From assembly GCA_002395775.1 (NCBI GenBank), contig DGUV01000030.1, positions 25,647 to 89,646 of the forward strand: a stretch of DNA of 64,000 nucleotides. The letters run 5' to 3'. This document shows, piece after piece, positions 42,058-50,497 of the stretch (position 1 is the stretch's first letter; each line of letters starts with the position of its first letter). The notes beneath the pieces are model-generated. The model made no database searches. It saw only the letters and a list, made by a program, of their open reading frames with translations, and was not told the origin of the DNA. The stretch comes from Prevotellaceae bacterium UBA4301 (GTDB lineage: Bacteria > Bacteroidota > Bacteroidia > Bacteroidales > Bacteroidaceae). The translations under genes and the position numbers were made by a program.

Positions 42058-43365
42058 ATGAAAGAGTATTTCGCAAACATCGGAAAGATTCCCTTCGAGG
42101 GAGCAGAGAGTAAGAACCCCATGGCCTTCCACTACTACGAGCCCGAGCGCGTGGTGATGGGCAAGAAGATGAAGGACTGGCTGCGCTTCGCCATGGCCTG
42201 GTGGCACACACTGTGCGCCGAGGGCGGCGACCAGTTTGGCCCTGGCACGAAGACCTTCCCCTGGAACGACTCTGCCAACCCCGTAGAAGCTGCCAAGCAC
42301 AAGGTAGATGCCGGCTTCGAGTTCATGCAGAAGATGGGCATCCCCTACTACTGCTTCCACGACGTTGACCTCTGCCAGGAGGCCGATACTGTAGAAGAGT
42401 ACGAGAAGAACCTAAAGGAAGTGGTTGCCTACCTGAAGCAGAAGCAGCAGGAGACAGGCATCAAACTGCTCTGGGGCACAGCCAACGTCTTCGGTCACAA
42501 GCGCTACATGAACGGTGCCTCCACCAACCCCGACTTCGACGTTGTGGCCCGCGCCATCGTGCAGATTAAAAACGCCATCGACGCCACCATCGAACTGGGC
42601 GGCGAGAACTACGTCTTCTGGGGCGGCCGCGAAGGCTACATGAGCCTCCTGAACACCGACATGCGTCGCGAGAAGGAACACATGGCCACCATGCTCCGCA
42701 TGGCTCGCGACTATGCCCGCGCCCGTGGATTCAAGGGCACCTTCCTCATCGAACCCAAGCCCATGGAGCCCACCAAGCACCAGTACGACGTCGACGCCGA
42801 GACCGTCATCGGTTTCCTCCGTGCCCACGGTCTGGACAAGGACTTCAAGGTGAACATCGAGGTCAACCACGCCACCCTGGCCGGCCACACCTTCGAGCAC
42901 GAACTGGCCTGCGCCGTTGATGCCGGCATGCTCGGCAGCATCGATGCCAACCGCGGCGACTACCAGAACGGCTGGGACACCGACCAGTTCCCCATCGACC
43001 ACTTCGAACTCACCCAGGCCATGATGCAAATCATCCGCAACGGCGGTTTCCACACCGGCGGTACCAACTTCGATGCCAAGACTCGTCGCAACAGCACCGA
43101 CCTGGAGGACATCTTCATCGCACACATCAGTGGTATGGACGCTATGGCGAAGGCATTGCTCTCAGCTGCTGAACTGATAGAGAAGAGCCCCATCTGCGCT
43201 ATGGTTAAGGAGCGTTACGCAAGCTTCGACCAGGGCGAAGGCAAGCGCTTCGAGGAAGGCAAGATGACCTTCGAGGAGGCTTACGAATACGGTAAGAAGG
43301 TAGGCGAGCCCAAGCAGACCAGCGGCAAGCAGGAGCTCTACGAGGCCATCGTGGCCATGTACTAA
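42058..43365 (+). CDS. xylA: Xylose isomerase (class II)
   Basis: 435 residues. It converts D-xylose to D-xylulose with two divalent metals. Motifs: AMAWWHTLCAEGGDQFG, catalytic His/Asp in CFHDVDLCQE, NYVFWGGREGY, LIEPKPMEPTKHQYD, VNIEVNHATLAGHTFEHE and GSIDANRGDYQNGWDTDQF. The sequence is of the anaerobe/Bacteroidota type used in xylose-fermenting organisms. Second gene of xylBA. Confidence 0.97.
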   Translation: MKEYFANIGKIPFEGAESKNPMAFHYYEPERVVMGKKMKDWLRFAMAWWHTLCAEGGDQFGPGTKTFPWNDSANPVEAAKHKVDAGFEFMQKMGIPYYCFHDVDLCQEADTVEEYEKNLKEVVAYLKQKQQETGIKLLWGTANVFGHKRYMNGASTNPDFDVVARAIVQIKNAIDATIELGGENYVFWGGREGYMSLLNTDMRREKEHMATMLRMARDYARARGFKGTFLIEPKPMEPTKHQYDVDAETVIGFLRAHGLDKDFKVNIEVNHATLAGHTFEHELACAVDAGMLGSIDANRGDYQNGWDTDQFPIDHFELTQAMMQIIRNGGFHTGGTNFDAKTRRNSTDLEDIFIAHISGMDAMAKALLSAAELIEKSPICAMVKERYASFDQGEGKRFEEGKMTFEEAYEYGKKVGEPKQTSGKQELYEAIVAMY

Positions 43366-43419
43366 ACCTGCGTAGCCATAAAAAAGGTGGATGGACAGCA
43401 ATGATTGAATAATCAATTT

Positions 43420-43507
43420 CCAATCATCGAGAAATCACTTACCAATCATCGCGAATTTACTTACCAATGATGGGCTGATGATTGGTAAGTAAATTTACGA
43501 TGATTGG
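43420..43507. repeat. 22-bp direct and inverted repeats downstream of xylA
   Basis: Two direct units starting CCAATCATCG (43420 and 43442), the second followed by its inverted copy (43476-43507), giving a stem of about 30 bp with four mismatches. No gene inside. Most likely a small non-coding mobile or structural repeat. Confidence 0.8.
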
Positions 43508-43523
43508 GAACCCTATCAAAGAA

Positions 43524-43551
43524 GCGCCCGCAACCCATCGGCTGCGGGCGC
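43524..43551 (-). terminator. Terminator downstream of xylA and of the small converging gene
   Basis: GCGCCCGCA and TGCGGGCGC around a 10-nt loop. On the minus strand it is followed by TTCTTTG, so it best serves the gene at 43587-43988. Confidence 0.7.
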
Positions 43552-43586
43552 CCAATTTCAAGAAGAAAGGCTTCAATACGCTGCCT

Positions 43587-43988
43587 TTAGTTCTGCCTAA
43601 CAAATGTTTCCGCATAAGTGGAGCCATCATACAGATGGTCATCATCAGAATAATGGATATACAGTTTATCTTCTGACACTGTTATCACTTCTATGTACCA
43701 ATTACCTTCCCAGGTTCCGTTATCCGAATTCACACCGATGCACTCAAGCATGTTGGTATATTTGTCGAAACGCTCAATGACACATTTTTCATAAGCCCGT
43801 CCATCTTCTCCTCGATAATAGAGATTATTGTCCGTTATCTCCATATAGAGATAGTCTCCTTCTTCACCCTGCAACAGCTTCCAATAGCCTTTTATTTGGG
43901 CAAAAACCTCGTTCGTGCTGCGGCTGTCGTACTTCGAATCATCATAATCAGCATCTGGCTTCATCGATATGTCACTCCCAGACTTCAT
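43587..43988 (-). CDS. Small hypothetical protein
   Basis: 133 residues from ATG at 43988; the frame runs 60 codons further but through the inverted repeat and the neighbour's promoter. Acidic, beta-rich: VFAQIKGYWKLLQGEEGDYLYMEITDNNLYYRGEDGR, TWEGNWYIEVITVSEDKLYIHY. The style is that of lipocalin-like or bacterial beta-barrel binding proteins, but no family is recognised and no export signal is seen from this start. It is divergent from the AAA ATPase gene and AT-rich compared with xylA. Confidence 0.6.
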   Translation of the reverse strand: MKSGSDISMKPDADYDDSKYDSRSTNEVFAQIKGYWKLLQGEEGDYLYMEITDNNLYYRGEDGRAYEKCVIERFDKYTNMLECIGVNSDNGTWEGNWYIEVITVSEDKLYIHYSDDDHLYDGSTYAETFVRQN

Positions 43989-43995
43989 TTTTTTG

Positions 43996-44063
43996 ACTCC
44001 ATTTTGCCCCAATAATGAATAAATTTTTATGTTTTGGGGCAAAAATATGTCGAACAATGGAGT
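43996..44063. promoter_or_regulatory. Long inverted repeat between divergent genes
   Basis: TTTTGCCCCAA and TTGGGGCAAAA around an AT-rich loop, with outer ACTCCAT/ATGGAGT words. It lies between the start of the small protein and the ATPase, as an operator or as an attenuating hairpin might. Confidence 0.5.
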
Positions 44064-44081
44064 ATTCTCAATAATTGTTTG

Positions 44082-44089
44082 TACCTTTG
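44082..44089 (+). promoter_or_regulatory. -7 box of the AAA ATPase gene
   Basis: TACCTTTG, 23 nt before the ATG at 44113; no TTTG at -33. Confidence 0.45.
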
Positions 44090-44112
44090 CCAGCAAATAA
44101 AAGATCATCAAT

Positions 44113-45558
44113 ATGGAACAGAAGCTTATTGCGAGAGACCGAGAGTGCTCTATGCTACGGGACTGCATGGAGTCAGACCGTTCGGAATTTGTTATCGTTT
44201 ATGGAAGAAGGCGCGTGGGAAAGACCTTCCTCATAGATCAGTACTTCAAGATGAATTATGATTTCAGCTTCGTGGGCTCACATCGTTCCACGCAAAGGGT
44301 TCAACTGCGCAATTTTGGAAAAGCAATGAAGCAGTATGCAGGGTTGAAGACTGTACCAAAGTATGCCGACTGGTTTGATGCCTTTGATGCGCTGGAGGAA
44401 CATCTTGGTAATTTTCCAGCTAACAGAAAAAAAGTAGTGTTTTTCGATGAAATGCCCTGGATAGACACACAAAAGTCAGACTTTGTTGAAGCCTTGGAGA
44501 ACTTCTGGAACGGGTGGGCAAACCGTCGGAACGATATTGTTTTTGTGGGGTCTGGTTCGGCAACCTCATGGATGGTTGACAAACTGATTGAAAACCAAGG
44601 TGGGCTTCATGCTCGCATCACTGCAAACATCTATCTACGTCCCTTCAACCTTAAAGAGACGGAAGAATACCTACGCTCTCATCACTGCAAATGGGATCGA
44701 TACCAGATAGCGCAGTGTTACATGCTCTTTGGCGGGGTCCCTTTCTACCTAAGTCTTCTGAAGACGAATCAGAGTCTTGTCCAAAATGTTGACCGACTAT
44801 GCTTTGCTCCGAATGCCCCACTTCGAATAGAGTTTGAGGAACTATATACGGCACTTTTCAAACATGCCGACCAATATATCTCTGTGGTAAAAACTCTCAG
44901 TCAACATAAAGAAGGCATGACTCGGAACGATTTGATGAAAGCTCTGAAAATAGAAGGTCGCAATCTCACGGCAGTACTTCGTAATCTGGAGCGATGCGAC
45001 TTCATCGCCAAAATGGCTCGTTTCCCAAACAAGTCAACTGATGCCATTTACAGGCTGGTTGACTTTTACACCTTATTTTATTATAAGTTCCTTTCCGAAG
45101 ACCTGTCGGGCGATGAACAGTGGTGGAGCCATAATTTCCAGTCGCACAGTGTAGAAGCCTGGATGGGCAGGGCATTCGAACTGCTTTGCCTCTGCCACGT
45201 AGGGCAGATAAAGCGGGCGCTTGGCATCTCAGGAATGGCAACCAGCGTTTCCTCCTGGCGGCAATTGGCTGACAAGGCCAATCAAGACCCGGCCAAGAGG
45301 GAAGGCGCACAGATTGACCTTATCATCGACCGTGCAGACCGCATAGTGCATCTCTGTGAGATGAAGTTCAGTGTCGGTCCATACGAATTAAAGGATGCAT
45401 ACGAAAAGAAGCTACGCCAGCGGATGACAATCTTCCGTGAGGTCACGAAATGTACAAAAGCACTAGTGAATACGTTTGTTACGACATTCGGTGTGGCTGA
45501 CGGAATGCACAAAAGCATTGTAAACAATGAAGTGACATTAGATGAACTTTTTAATTGA
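44113..45558 (+). CDS. AAA-type ATPase with C-terminal nuclease-like (PD-(D/E)XK) domain
   Basis: 481 residues. Walker A GRRRVGKTFL (31-40), Walker B VVFFDEMPWID, sensor region VFVGSGSATSWM, a lid (LYLRPFNLKETEEYL-type sequence), then winged-helix segments (TLSQHKEGMTRNDLMKAL; LRNLERCDFI). The C-terminal domain carries QIDLIIDRADRIVHLCEMKFS (about 398-420), the D..ExK pattern of PD-(D/E)XK nucleases, as in the archaeal-type ATPase/DUF234 family. These ATPases are widespread accessory genes with unproven roles; DNA-related defence or mobility is often suspected. Base composition is more AT-rich than the xyl genes. Confidence 0.82.
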   Translation: MEQKLIARDRECSMLRDCMESDRSEFVIVYGRRRVGKTFLIDQYFKMNYDFSFVGSHRSTQRVQLRNFGKAMKQYAGLKTVPKYADWFDAFDALEEHLGNFPANRKKVVFFDEMPWIDTQKSDFVEALENFWNGWANRRNDIVFVGSGSATSWMVDKLIENQGGLHARITANIYLRPFNLKETEEYLRSHHCKWDRYQIAQCYMLFGGVPFYLSLLKTNQSLVQNVDRLCFAPNAPLRIEFEELYTALFKHADQYISVVKTLSQHKEGMTRNDLMKALKIEGRNLTAVLRNLERCDFIAKMARFPNKSTDAIYRLVDFYTLFYYKFLSEDLSGDEQWWSHNFQSHSVEAWMGRAFELLCLCHVGQIKRALGISGMATSVSSWRQLADKANQDPAKREGAQIDLIIDRADRIVHLCEMKFSVGPYELKDAYEKKLRQRMTIFREVTKCTKALVNTFVTTFGVADGMHKSIVNNEVTLDELFN

Positions 45559-45634
45559 TTTGGAGAGGTTCTTCGTTGGGAAAAGTGGATGAGCCTGCTG
45601 GGTACATTCTTAATGGAGCATTATTTCTTTTTCG

Positions 45635-45674
45635 GCGACATATTTTTGAGAACATGAACTATATGTCAGTAGAA
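45635..45674 (+). promoter_or_regulatory. Probable ECF-sigma promoter of the barrel gene
   Basis: GCGACATATTT, 13 nt, CTATATGTnnGTAGAA. The same words with the same spacing occur before the ECF sigma gene at 47858-47897. The ATG is 21 nt downstream. Confidence 0.75.
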
Positions 45675-45696
45675 ACATCAAACATTTTACTGACAT
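45663..45696 (+). other. Hairpin reaching the start codon of the barrel gene
   Basis: ATGTCAGTA and TACTGACAT are perfect complements around a 16-nt loop; the right arm includes the first two bases of the start codon. Confidence 0.6.
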
Positions 45697-47842
45697 GAGA
45701 AAGATTATTAGATTTAAACTTGTGGCCCTGCTGACAACAATGTCATTGACAACTCGGGCGCAGGAGATGGATACGTTGAAGGTACAAAGTGATTCTGTGG
45801 TATGGAACGAGTCGCTAAAAGAGGTGAGCGTGGTGGCTTCGAGCATTCGCACGGAGGGTGACAGGACCACGGCATTTATTACGAAGGAAATGCGACGTGG
45901 GGCACAGAACACGGCACAGATGCTGGGAAATATCCGAGGTCTGACTTGGAATGCGGTGGACAACAGCGTGGAGTATAACGGAAAGCGAAACATCATTGTG
46001 CTGGTGGATAGTCTGGAGAAAGGTTACAGCTACGTGATGAACCTACATCATGTAAGGTTTGAGAAAGTTGAAATCATTGATCAACCGAAAGGGAAATACG
46101 AGGGATATGATGCACTCATCAATCTGGTGACAAAGAAAAACTATGAAGGCTATGAGGGCTATCTGCGTGCCAGTACAAGACTAATGCCTGCCGGACCGAA
46201 TGCAGGCAAGTTCCTTTGGTTTGTCAATAGTGGTGCTTTCACTTACACGAGAAACAAATGGAATTTTGTTGCCAACGTGACGAGAATGTCTGATAACAAG
46301 AATGTACTTCAGGAGTGGTATGAACGCACTTACCCCATGCAAGAGCTGACGGAGCGAGTACTGCACAATGACGAGACGAACGAGAAACTGTTAGACAATG
46401 TGGACTATCAAGTGAATCTTTCAGTGGACTATCAGCTCAATAAGAACCACTCCTTGTCGTGGGCTTACGTATATGACTACAACCGGGACGAGAACCAGCT
46501 AAACTATCTGTTGGAGCAGCGACACATGAATATTGGTACTATTGATACATTGGACGTGCATAGCATCAACAATACCTATAACCACAACCATAGCACTGCC
46601 CTGTTCTATCGGGGACGGTCAGGAGCATGGAGTTATGAAGCAGACATCAACTATGTGTATAATCGAAACACGCCCGATAATACCTTTCAGCGTGGCTCGA
46701 CCTTTACTCTGCTCAACCACTATAACGACCACATGCACTATACCCGCTTCCGATCTGGAGCAAGGCGCAGTTGGTATGACAACCGTCTGCAACTACAATT
46801 TGGCTATCACAACACATGGAAAGATTACGAACGCAAGGACTTCGATAGTCAGCAACAACTTAACAATAACGGATTTCTTCGCAACAATGGATGGTTTAAC
46901 CTCTGGGGGCGGCTCGACAGCATTGGACACAACATGGCATCTGTTGGCGGCAGGATAGAACAGGTACATGTATGGAGTAACGGCATCGGAGATAACCAGT
47001 TGGTGTGGTCAATCAGCGCAATGTATTGGCACAAACTGACAGAGAAGAACTGGATTCGCTTTAACTACGACTACGGCATCGGTCATCCCAACCAAAACCA
47101 GACATCGGCCTACGGTTTCTTCACCGACTCGCTTACATGGAGCGGTGGCAATCCGTTTTTGCGCCCCAGCGTCAGCCATCAGTGGAAGGTATGGTTCGAT
47201 GCCTGGTGGTGCTTCAATGCTCAGGCAGGTGTGACCTACGCGCCCAACACCATTACTGCCATCAGCGAACTGCGGCACGGAAGTCTGCCCAGTGGTGTGG
47301 ATGGTGACTACGTTGCCAGCACATACGTCAACTCGCGTTACCTCTCGCCGTGGGTCAGTGTGTCGTTCACCAAGCGTTTCGCCAAGGACTTCGTCTATAA
47401 AGCTGACGCGCTGGCTGCCATGCCCAGTGCCAAGTATGGGGATTTCAGCCAGCATGGCCATGAGTTACGCTTTAAGACCTCGCTGCAATACTACAACCGC
47501 AAGTATCACCTGACAGCCTTTATGGCCTACGAGATGAACCACAATAAGATGGTTACTCCACAGACTTATTCAATCAACGACAAAGATGATTTGCTCTATA
47601 TCTCCATCGACAAGACTTTTTTCCACGACCGTCTCAGTCTCAGTTTCTTGGCGATTTCTCCTCTCAAGTGGGGCGATGGCATCAGCAAGACTACCGTCGT
47701 GTCGCCGGCCATCCAGAGCACCAACTATTTCAATTCGTGGGAGAGCAACAACCGTGGTGCCCTTCAATTCACCCTCGTTTATCGCTTCATGGGCGGCAAG
47801 TCGGTGAGAGAATATAAAAGGGAAATGTCGGACGAAAGATAA
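45695..47842 (+). CDS. Outer-membrane beta-barrel protein (TonB-dependent-receptor-like)
   Basis: 715 residues. Signal peptide (1-22). A short plug-like domain (about 45-150): LKEVSVVASSIRTEGDRTTAFIT, AQMLGNIRGLTWNAVDNSVEYNG, IEIIDQPKGKYEGYDALINLVTK resembles TonB-dependent receptor plugs. It is followed by a 16- to 22-strand barrel with alternating aromatic strands and ending FTLVYRFMGGKS. It lacks the N-terminal carboxypeptidase-like domain of SusC. The OMP_b-brl_3 family is the best guess. It shares its promoter with the ECF sigma gene behind it, so it is probably part of that regulon. Confidence 0.82.
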   Translation: MRKIIRFKLVALLTTMSLTTRAQEMDTLKVQSDSVVWNESLKEVSVVASSIRTEGDRTTAFITKEMRRGAQNTAQMLGNIRGLTWNAVDNSVEYNGKRNIIVLVDSLEKGYSYVMNLHHVRFEKVEIIDQPKGKYEGYDALINLVTKKNYEGYEGYLRASTRLMPAGPNAGKFLWFVNSGAFTYTRNKWNFVANVTRMSDNKNVLQEWYERTYPMQELTERVLHNDETNEKLLDNVDYQVNLSVDYQLNKNHSLSWAYVYDYNRDENQLNYLLEQRHMNIGTIDTLDVHSINNTYNHNHSTALFYRGRSGAWSYEADINYVYNRNTPDNTFQRGSTFTLLNHYNDHMHYTRFRSGARRSWYDNRLQLQFGYHNTWKDYERKDFDSQQQLNNNGFLRNNGWFNLWGRLDSIGHNMASVGGRIEQVHVWSNGIGDNQLVWSISAMYWHKLTEKNWIRFNYDYGIGHPNQNQTSAYGFFTDSLTWSGGNPFLRPSVSHQWKVWFDAWWCFNAQAGVTYAPNTITAISELRHGSLPSGVDGDYVASTYVNSRYLSPWVSVSFTKRFAKDFVYKADALAAMPSAKYGDFSQHGHELRFKTSLQYYNRKYHLTAFMAYEMNHNKMVTPQTYSINDKDDLLYISIDKTFFHDRLSLSFLAISPLKWGDGISKTTVVSPAIQSTNYFNSWESNNRGALQFTLVYRFMGGKSVREYKREMSDER

Positions 47843-47857
47843 AAAAGTATGCTCGGT

Positions 47858-47897
47858 GCGACATATTTCTTACTTTTGTGACTATATGTAGGTAGAA
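47858..47897 (+). promoter_or_regulatory. Probable ECF-sigma promoter of the sigma operon
   Basis: GCGACATATTT (47858-47868), 13 nt, CTATATGTnnGTAGAA (47882-47897), 11 nt before the ATG. A house-keeping -7-like TACTTTTG (47871-47878) lies in between, so two start signals may overlap. Confidence 0.75.
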
Positions 47898-47907
47898 CGC
47901 CCTGACA

Positions 47908-48462
47908 ATGAAGACCGACGACGCAACAATCATAGCGCAAATACTGGCTGGCGAGACCAAAGAGTTCCGCCACCTGATGCGCCGTCATGGAGGCACATTG
48001 CTTGCCTTCATTGAGAGTGTCATAGGCAGTCGTGAAGAAGCAGAGGACATAGTGCAAGAAACTTTTATCAATGCATTCCGTTCACTCCGTCAGTATGATG
48101 ATAGCAAGGCATCGTTTGCTACCTGGCTCCACCGCATAGCATACCATGAGGCTATTCGACGAATGAAGCAACGACGGCTTCCCACGCTTTCATGGGACGA
48201 AGACGAAAGGCTGTTGAAATATGCCGAAGAGGCTGATACAGACGATTGGCTGGCTGACATTACAGAAGAGCAGATGCAGAGACTTGACAAAGCCATCGAC
48301 CTGTTGCCAGAGTACGACCAGATGCTCCTACGGCTCTACTACGAAGACGATATGCCTCTGAAAGAGATAGCCTACATACTCGACAGCGAGGCCAGCATAC
48401 TGGCAAGCCGACTGCGACGAATCAGAAACAGACTGAGAAAAGAATTACAAAAGAACAGATGA
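47908..48462 (+). CDS. ECF-type RNA polymerase sigma factor
   Basis: 184 residues. Region 2 (EFRHLMRRHGGTLLAFIESVIGSREEAEDIVQETFINAFRSL, SFATWLHRIAYHEAIRRMKQ) and region 4 (LDKAIDLLPEYDQMLLRLYYEDDMPLKEIAYILDSEASILASRLRRIRNRLRKEL). It directs polymerase to special promoters. Its own upstream motif is copied before the barrel gene, suggesting auto-activation and a small regulon. The next gene overlaps its stop by four bases (ATGA). Confidence 0.93.
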   Translation: MKTDDATIIAQILAGETKEFRHLMRRHGGTLLAFIESVIGSREEAEDIVQETFINAFRSLRQYDDSKASFATWLHRIAYHEAIRRMKQRRLPTLSWDEDERLLKYAEEADTDDWLADITEEQMQRLDKAIDLLPEYDQMLLRLYYEDDMPLKEIAYILDSEASILASRLRRIRNRLRKELQKNR

Positions 48463-48983
48463 AAACATCAAATTACATAAAACCCAAAGACGATGCACTC
48501 CGTCAGCTCATGCACCGAAGGAAGGAACGCCGCCCTATGATTGAACTCCCCAAGGAGGTAGAGGACCGGGTGATGGAGCGGATTTCTACAATGGAGAAGG
48601 TCTCTGCCCCAAGGGTCAAAGCAGTGCAGTTATGGATTCTTCGTGCTATGAGTGCAGCCGCCGCTATTGCATGTATCTTCTTTCTTGTGGAAACGATGAT
48701 TCCAGAAGAGAAGGAAGAACCATCGAATGTTGTAGCAAAAGTAGAAGTCCCCAAGCCTGTGGAGCCAGAAGCAGAACCAGAAAAAGAACAGCCTAAAATA
48801 GCAGAGGTGAATCTGCGTCCCACTCAAAGAAAGAAACCAACGCCCAAGACTAAGACAAATGTCGTTGCAAGCGTAGAGGGTGTTCCCCTTGCAGAGGCCG
48901 AAGCCGATGTGTGTATTGACTGCGAAATGGCCGCTATGGATTGTGAATTGACAGCCATGATTAACGAATTTGAAAATCAATAA
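48459..48983 (+). CDS. Single-pass membrane protein, probable anti-sigma factor
   Basis: 174 residues. A cytosolic N-terminus (DDALRQLMHRRKERRPMIELPKEVEDRVMERI) is followed by one transmembrane helix (about 65-83, ILRAMSAAAAIACIFFLVE), a long Pro/Glu/Lys linker in the periplasm (about 88-130) and a Cys-containing end (VCIDCEMAAMDCELTAM). Position, overlap with the sigma gene and topology fit an anti-sigma factor, though it lacks a clear zinc-binding HxxxCxxC motif. Confidence 0.75.
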   Translation: MKTSNYIKPKDDALRQLMHRRKERRPMIELPKEVEDRVMERISTMEKVSAPRVKAVQLWILRAMSAAAAIACIFFLVETMIPEEKEEPSNVVAKVEVPKPVEPEAEPEKEQPKIAEVNLRPTQRKKPTPKTKTNVVASVEGVPLAEAEADVCIDCEMAAMDCELTAMINEFENQ

Positions 48984-48991
48984 GACGCTAT

Positions 48992-50362
48992 ATGAAGCAC
49001 TTTGTTTTATATCTATTACTGCTCTGCCCAATGGGCTTGTGTGCACAATCTGCCACCGAGCAGGCCATTGACAGCATTATGAACTATCTGGCCTTGAATT
49101 GCCTTGACGGTTCTTTTGTTATTGAGAGCAATGGGCGCAACCATGCAACACGTGGCGAAATCGCTATCGACAACGGACCAATGGCGGCTACGAGAAAGCT
49201 CATCAATGGCATCCGACCCTATATAGATCAGCTGCCCCACCTGCGGAAAATGACCGATGAAAGGGCAGGTGAGGTGTTCGAAGGTCGCATTGCCATGCGG
49301 TTACAGCCAGAACCTGGCGACACATCGGCCTACTTCCTAATGACCTATAACCGCTCTAAACTGACATTCAAGTACGGCGTGAATAGTCCTGGCAGTATCA
49401 GCCTGACCAAGAGTTCTGCAAAAGGGCTGGGCGTAGGCTTTAGCCCAAAGGGGCTGTCAGCAGAGGAGGCTGCTTCTGTCACACAGATTTACGAAAAGTT
49501 CACTCATCGCAAAGATGCTCGCGTAGTTGATACCGTGTTCGTGTATGATGGCGAAAAAGACTATGAGTGGTGGCTTGGAGCCACAGGTGAGCGCAGCCGC
49601 ACCAAAGCCCAAATTGTATTGCTGCCGTCGCCGACATACCATGACATGCAGGAATGGCTGAACGTGGTGAACCGATACGGCAAGCATCCCGATGTGACCC
49701 TGTTCCAGAGTAACCGCGTGATTCGTGGTGATGTCTATCTGGCGAGCAGCACCTGCACGTTCATCGTAGGCGGAGCTTTCCACCTATACTTGGCAGGTCT
49801 TTATCACGGGCATTTTTGCCTTGTCCGCGTGATAGCACGCTCCGACCAGCCTGGTGAGGTTGTGCCTGGTTTCACAAGACTTATTGACCATCTGACAGGG
49901 GCAGAAAGAACCATTCATAACGCAACAGGCCATCCCACCAAACTCGTCCAACTGATGGAGAAAGAAATTTCGAACTTACAGTCACAGGCTGGTGCGGAGG
50001 TTATCGACACACTCTTCCTCAGCAACGACCACGAAGGGCATATTTGGTGGACGGGCATAGACAGTCGCTGTCCCACCCGAGCCAGTCTTGTTCGCGCGCC
50101 ATCATCAGAGAAAGATTTTGCCTCACTTCACCAACGCATTCGCAAGTCCATCGATAATATTGTGAACTATCAAGCATGGACAGACGATGACACCGACGAA
50201 GACAGACGGATTATCCTCCTTTGGACTGACGGCTACGGGCAACTTCACGCCTATATCATCTACTATATGATAGCCACTCACCATCTCATCATTGAACGGG
50301 CTGATGGTGAGGAGCCAGGCAGCATCTGCATCCCTCACTACAAGCAGAAGTGGTTTGAGTAG
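48992..50362 (+). CDS. Exported protein of unknown function in the ECF operon
   Basis: 456 residues with a signal peptide (MKHFVLYLLLLCPMGLCAQ). Mixed alpha/beta; segments DSIMNYLALNCLDGSFVIES, YFLMTYNRSKLTFKYGVNSPG, YEWWLGATGERSRTKAQIVL, and a second related half with TLFLSNDHEGHIWWTGIDS suggest two repeats (DTVFVYDGEKDYEWW versus DTLFLSNDHEGHIWW). No family recognised. Third gene of the sigma operon, so it may be the signal-facing or effector protein. Confidence 0.72.
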   Translation: MKHFVLYLLLLCPMGLCAQSATEQAIDSIMNYLALNCLDGSFVIESNGRNHATRGEIAIDNGPMAATRKLINGIRPYIDQLPHLRKMTDERAGEVFEGRIAMRLQPEPGDTSAYFLMTYNRSKLTFKYGVNSPGSISLTKSSAKGLGVGFSPKGLSAEEAASVTQIYEKFTHRKDARVVDTVFVYDGEKDYEWWLGATGERSRTKAQIVLLPSPTYHDMQEWLNVVNRYGKHPDVTLFQSNRVIRGDVYLASSTCTFIVGGAFHLYLAGLYHGHFCLVRVIARSDQPGEVVPGFTRLIDHLTGAERTIHNATGHPTKLVQLMEKEISNLQSQAGAEVIDTLFLSNDHEGHIWWTGIDSRCPTRASLVRAPSSEKDFASLHQRIRKSIDNIVNYQAWTDDDTDEDRRIILLWTDGYGQLHAYIIYYMIATHHLIIERADGEEPGSICIPHYKQKWFE

Positions 50363-50430
50363 TCTAATAATTAGCCCATAACGAGCGAGATTAACAAAGT
50401 ATTTTTTTGTTCAAGTCTTATTGGCATCAA

Positions 50431-50463
50431 AGCCCCACTGCGTCGTGACGATGTGGTGGGGCT
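50431..50463. terminator. Terminator between converging genes
   Basis: AGCCCCAC and GTGGGGCT around a 17-nt loop, between the stop of the sigma operon (50362) and the stop of the minus-strand small gene (50498). Confidence 0.6.
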
Positions 50464-50497
50464 GCTCAGTTATAGGAGGGTGTGCTTGGCGTTTATG

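Noticed and set aside
43420..43507. CRISPR-like array after xylA
   Set aside because: Repeats are contiguous without unique spacers, one is inverted, and there are no cas genes.
45695..47842. SusC-type receptor
   Set aside because: Too short (715 residues), no carboxypeptidase-like N-domain, no SusD partner.
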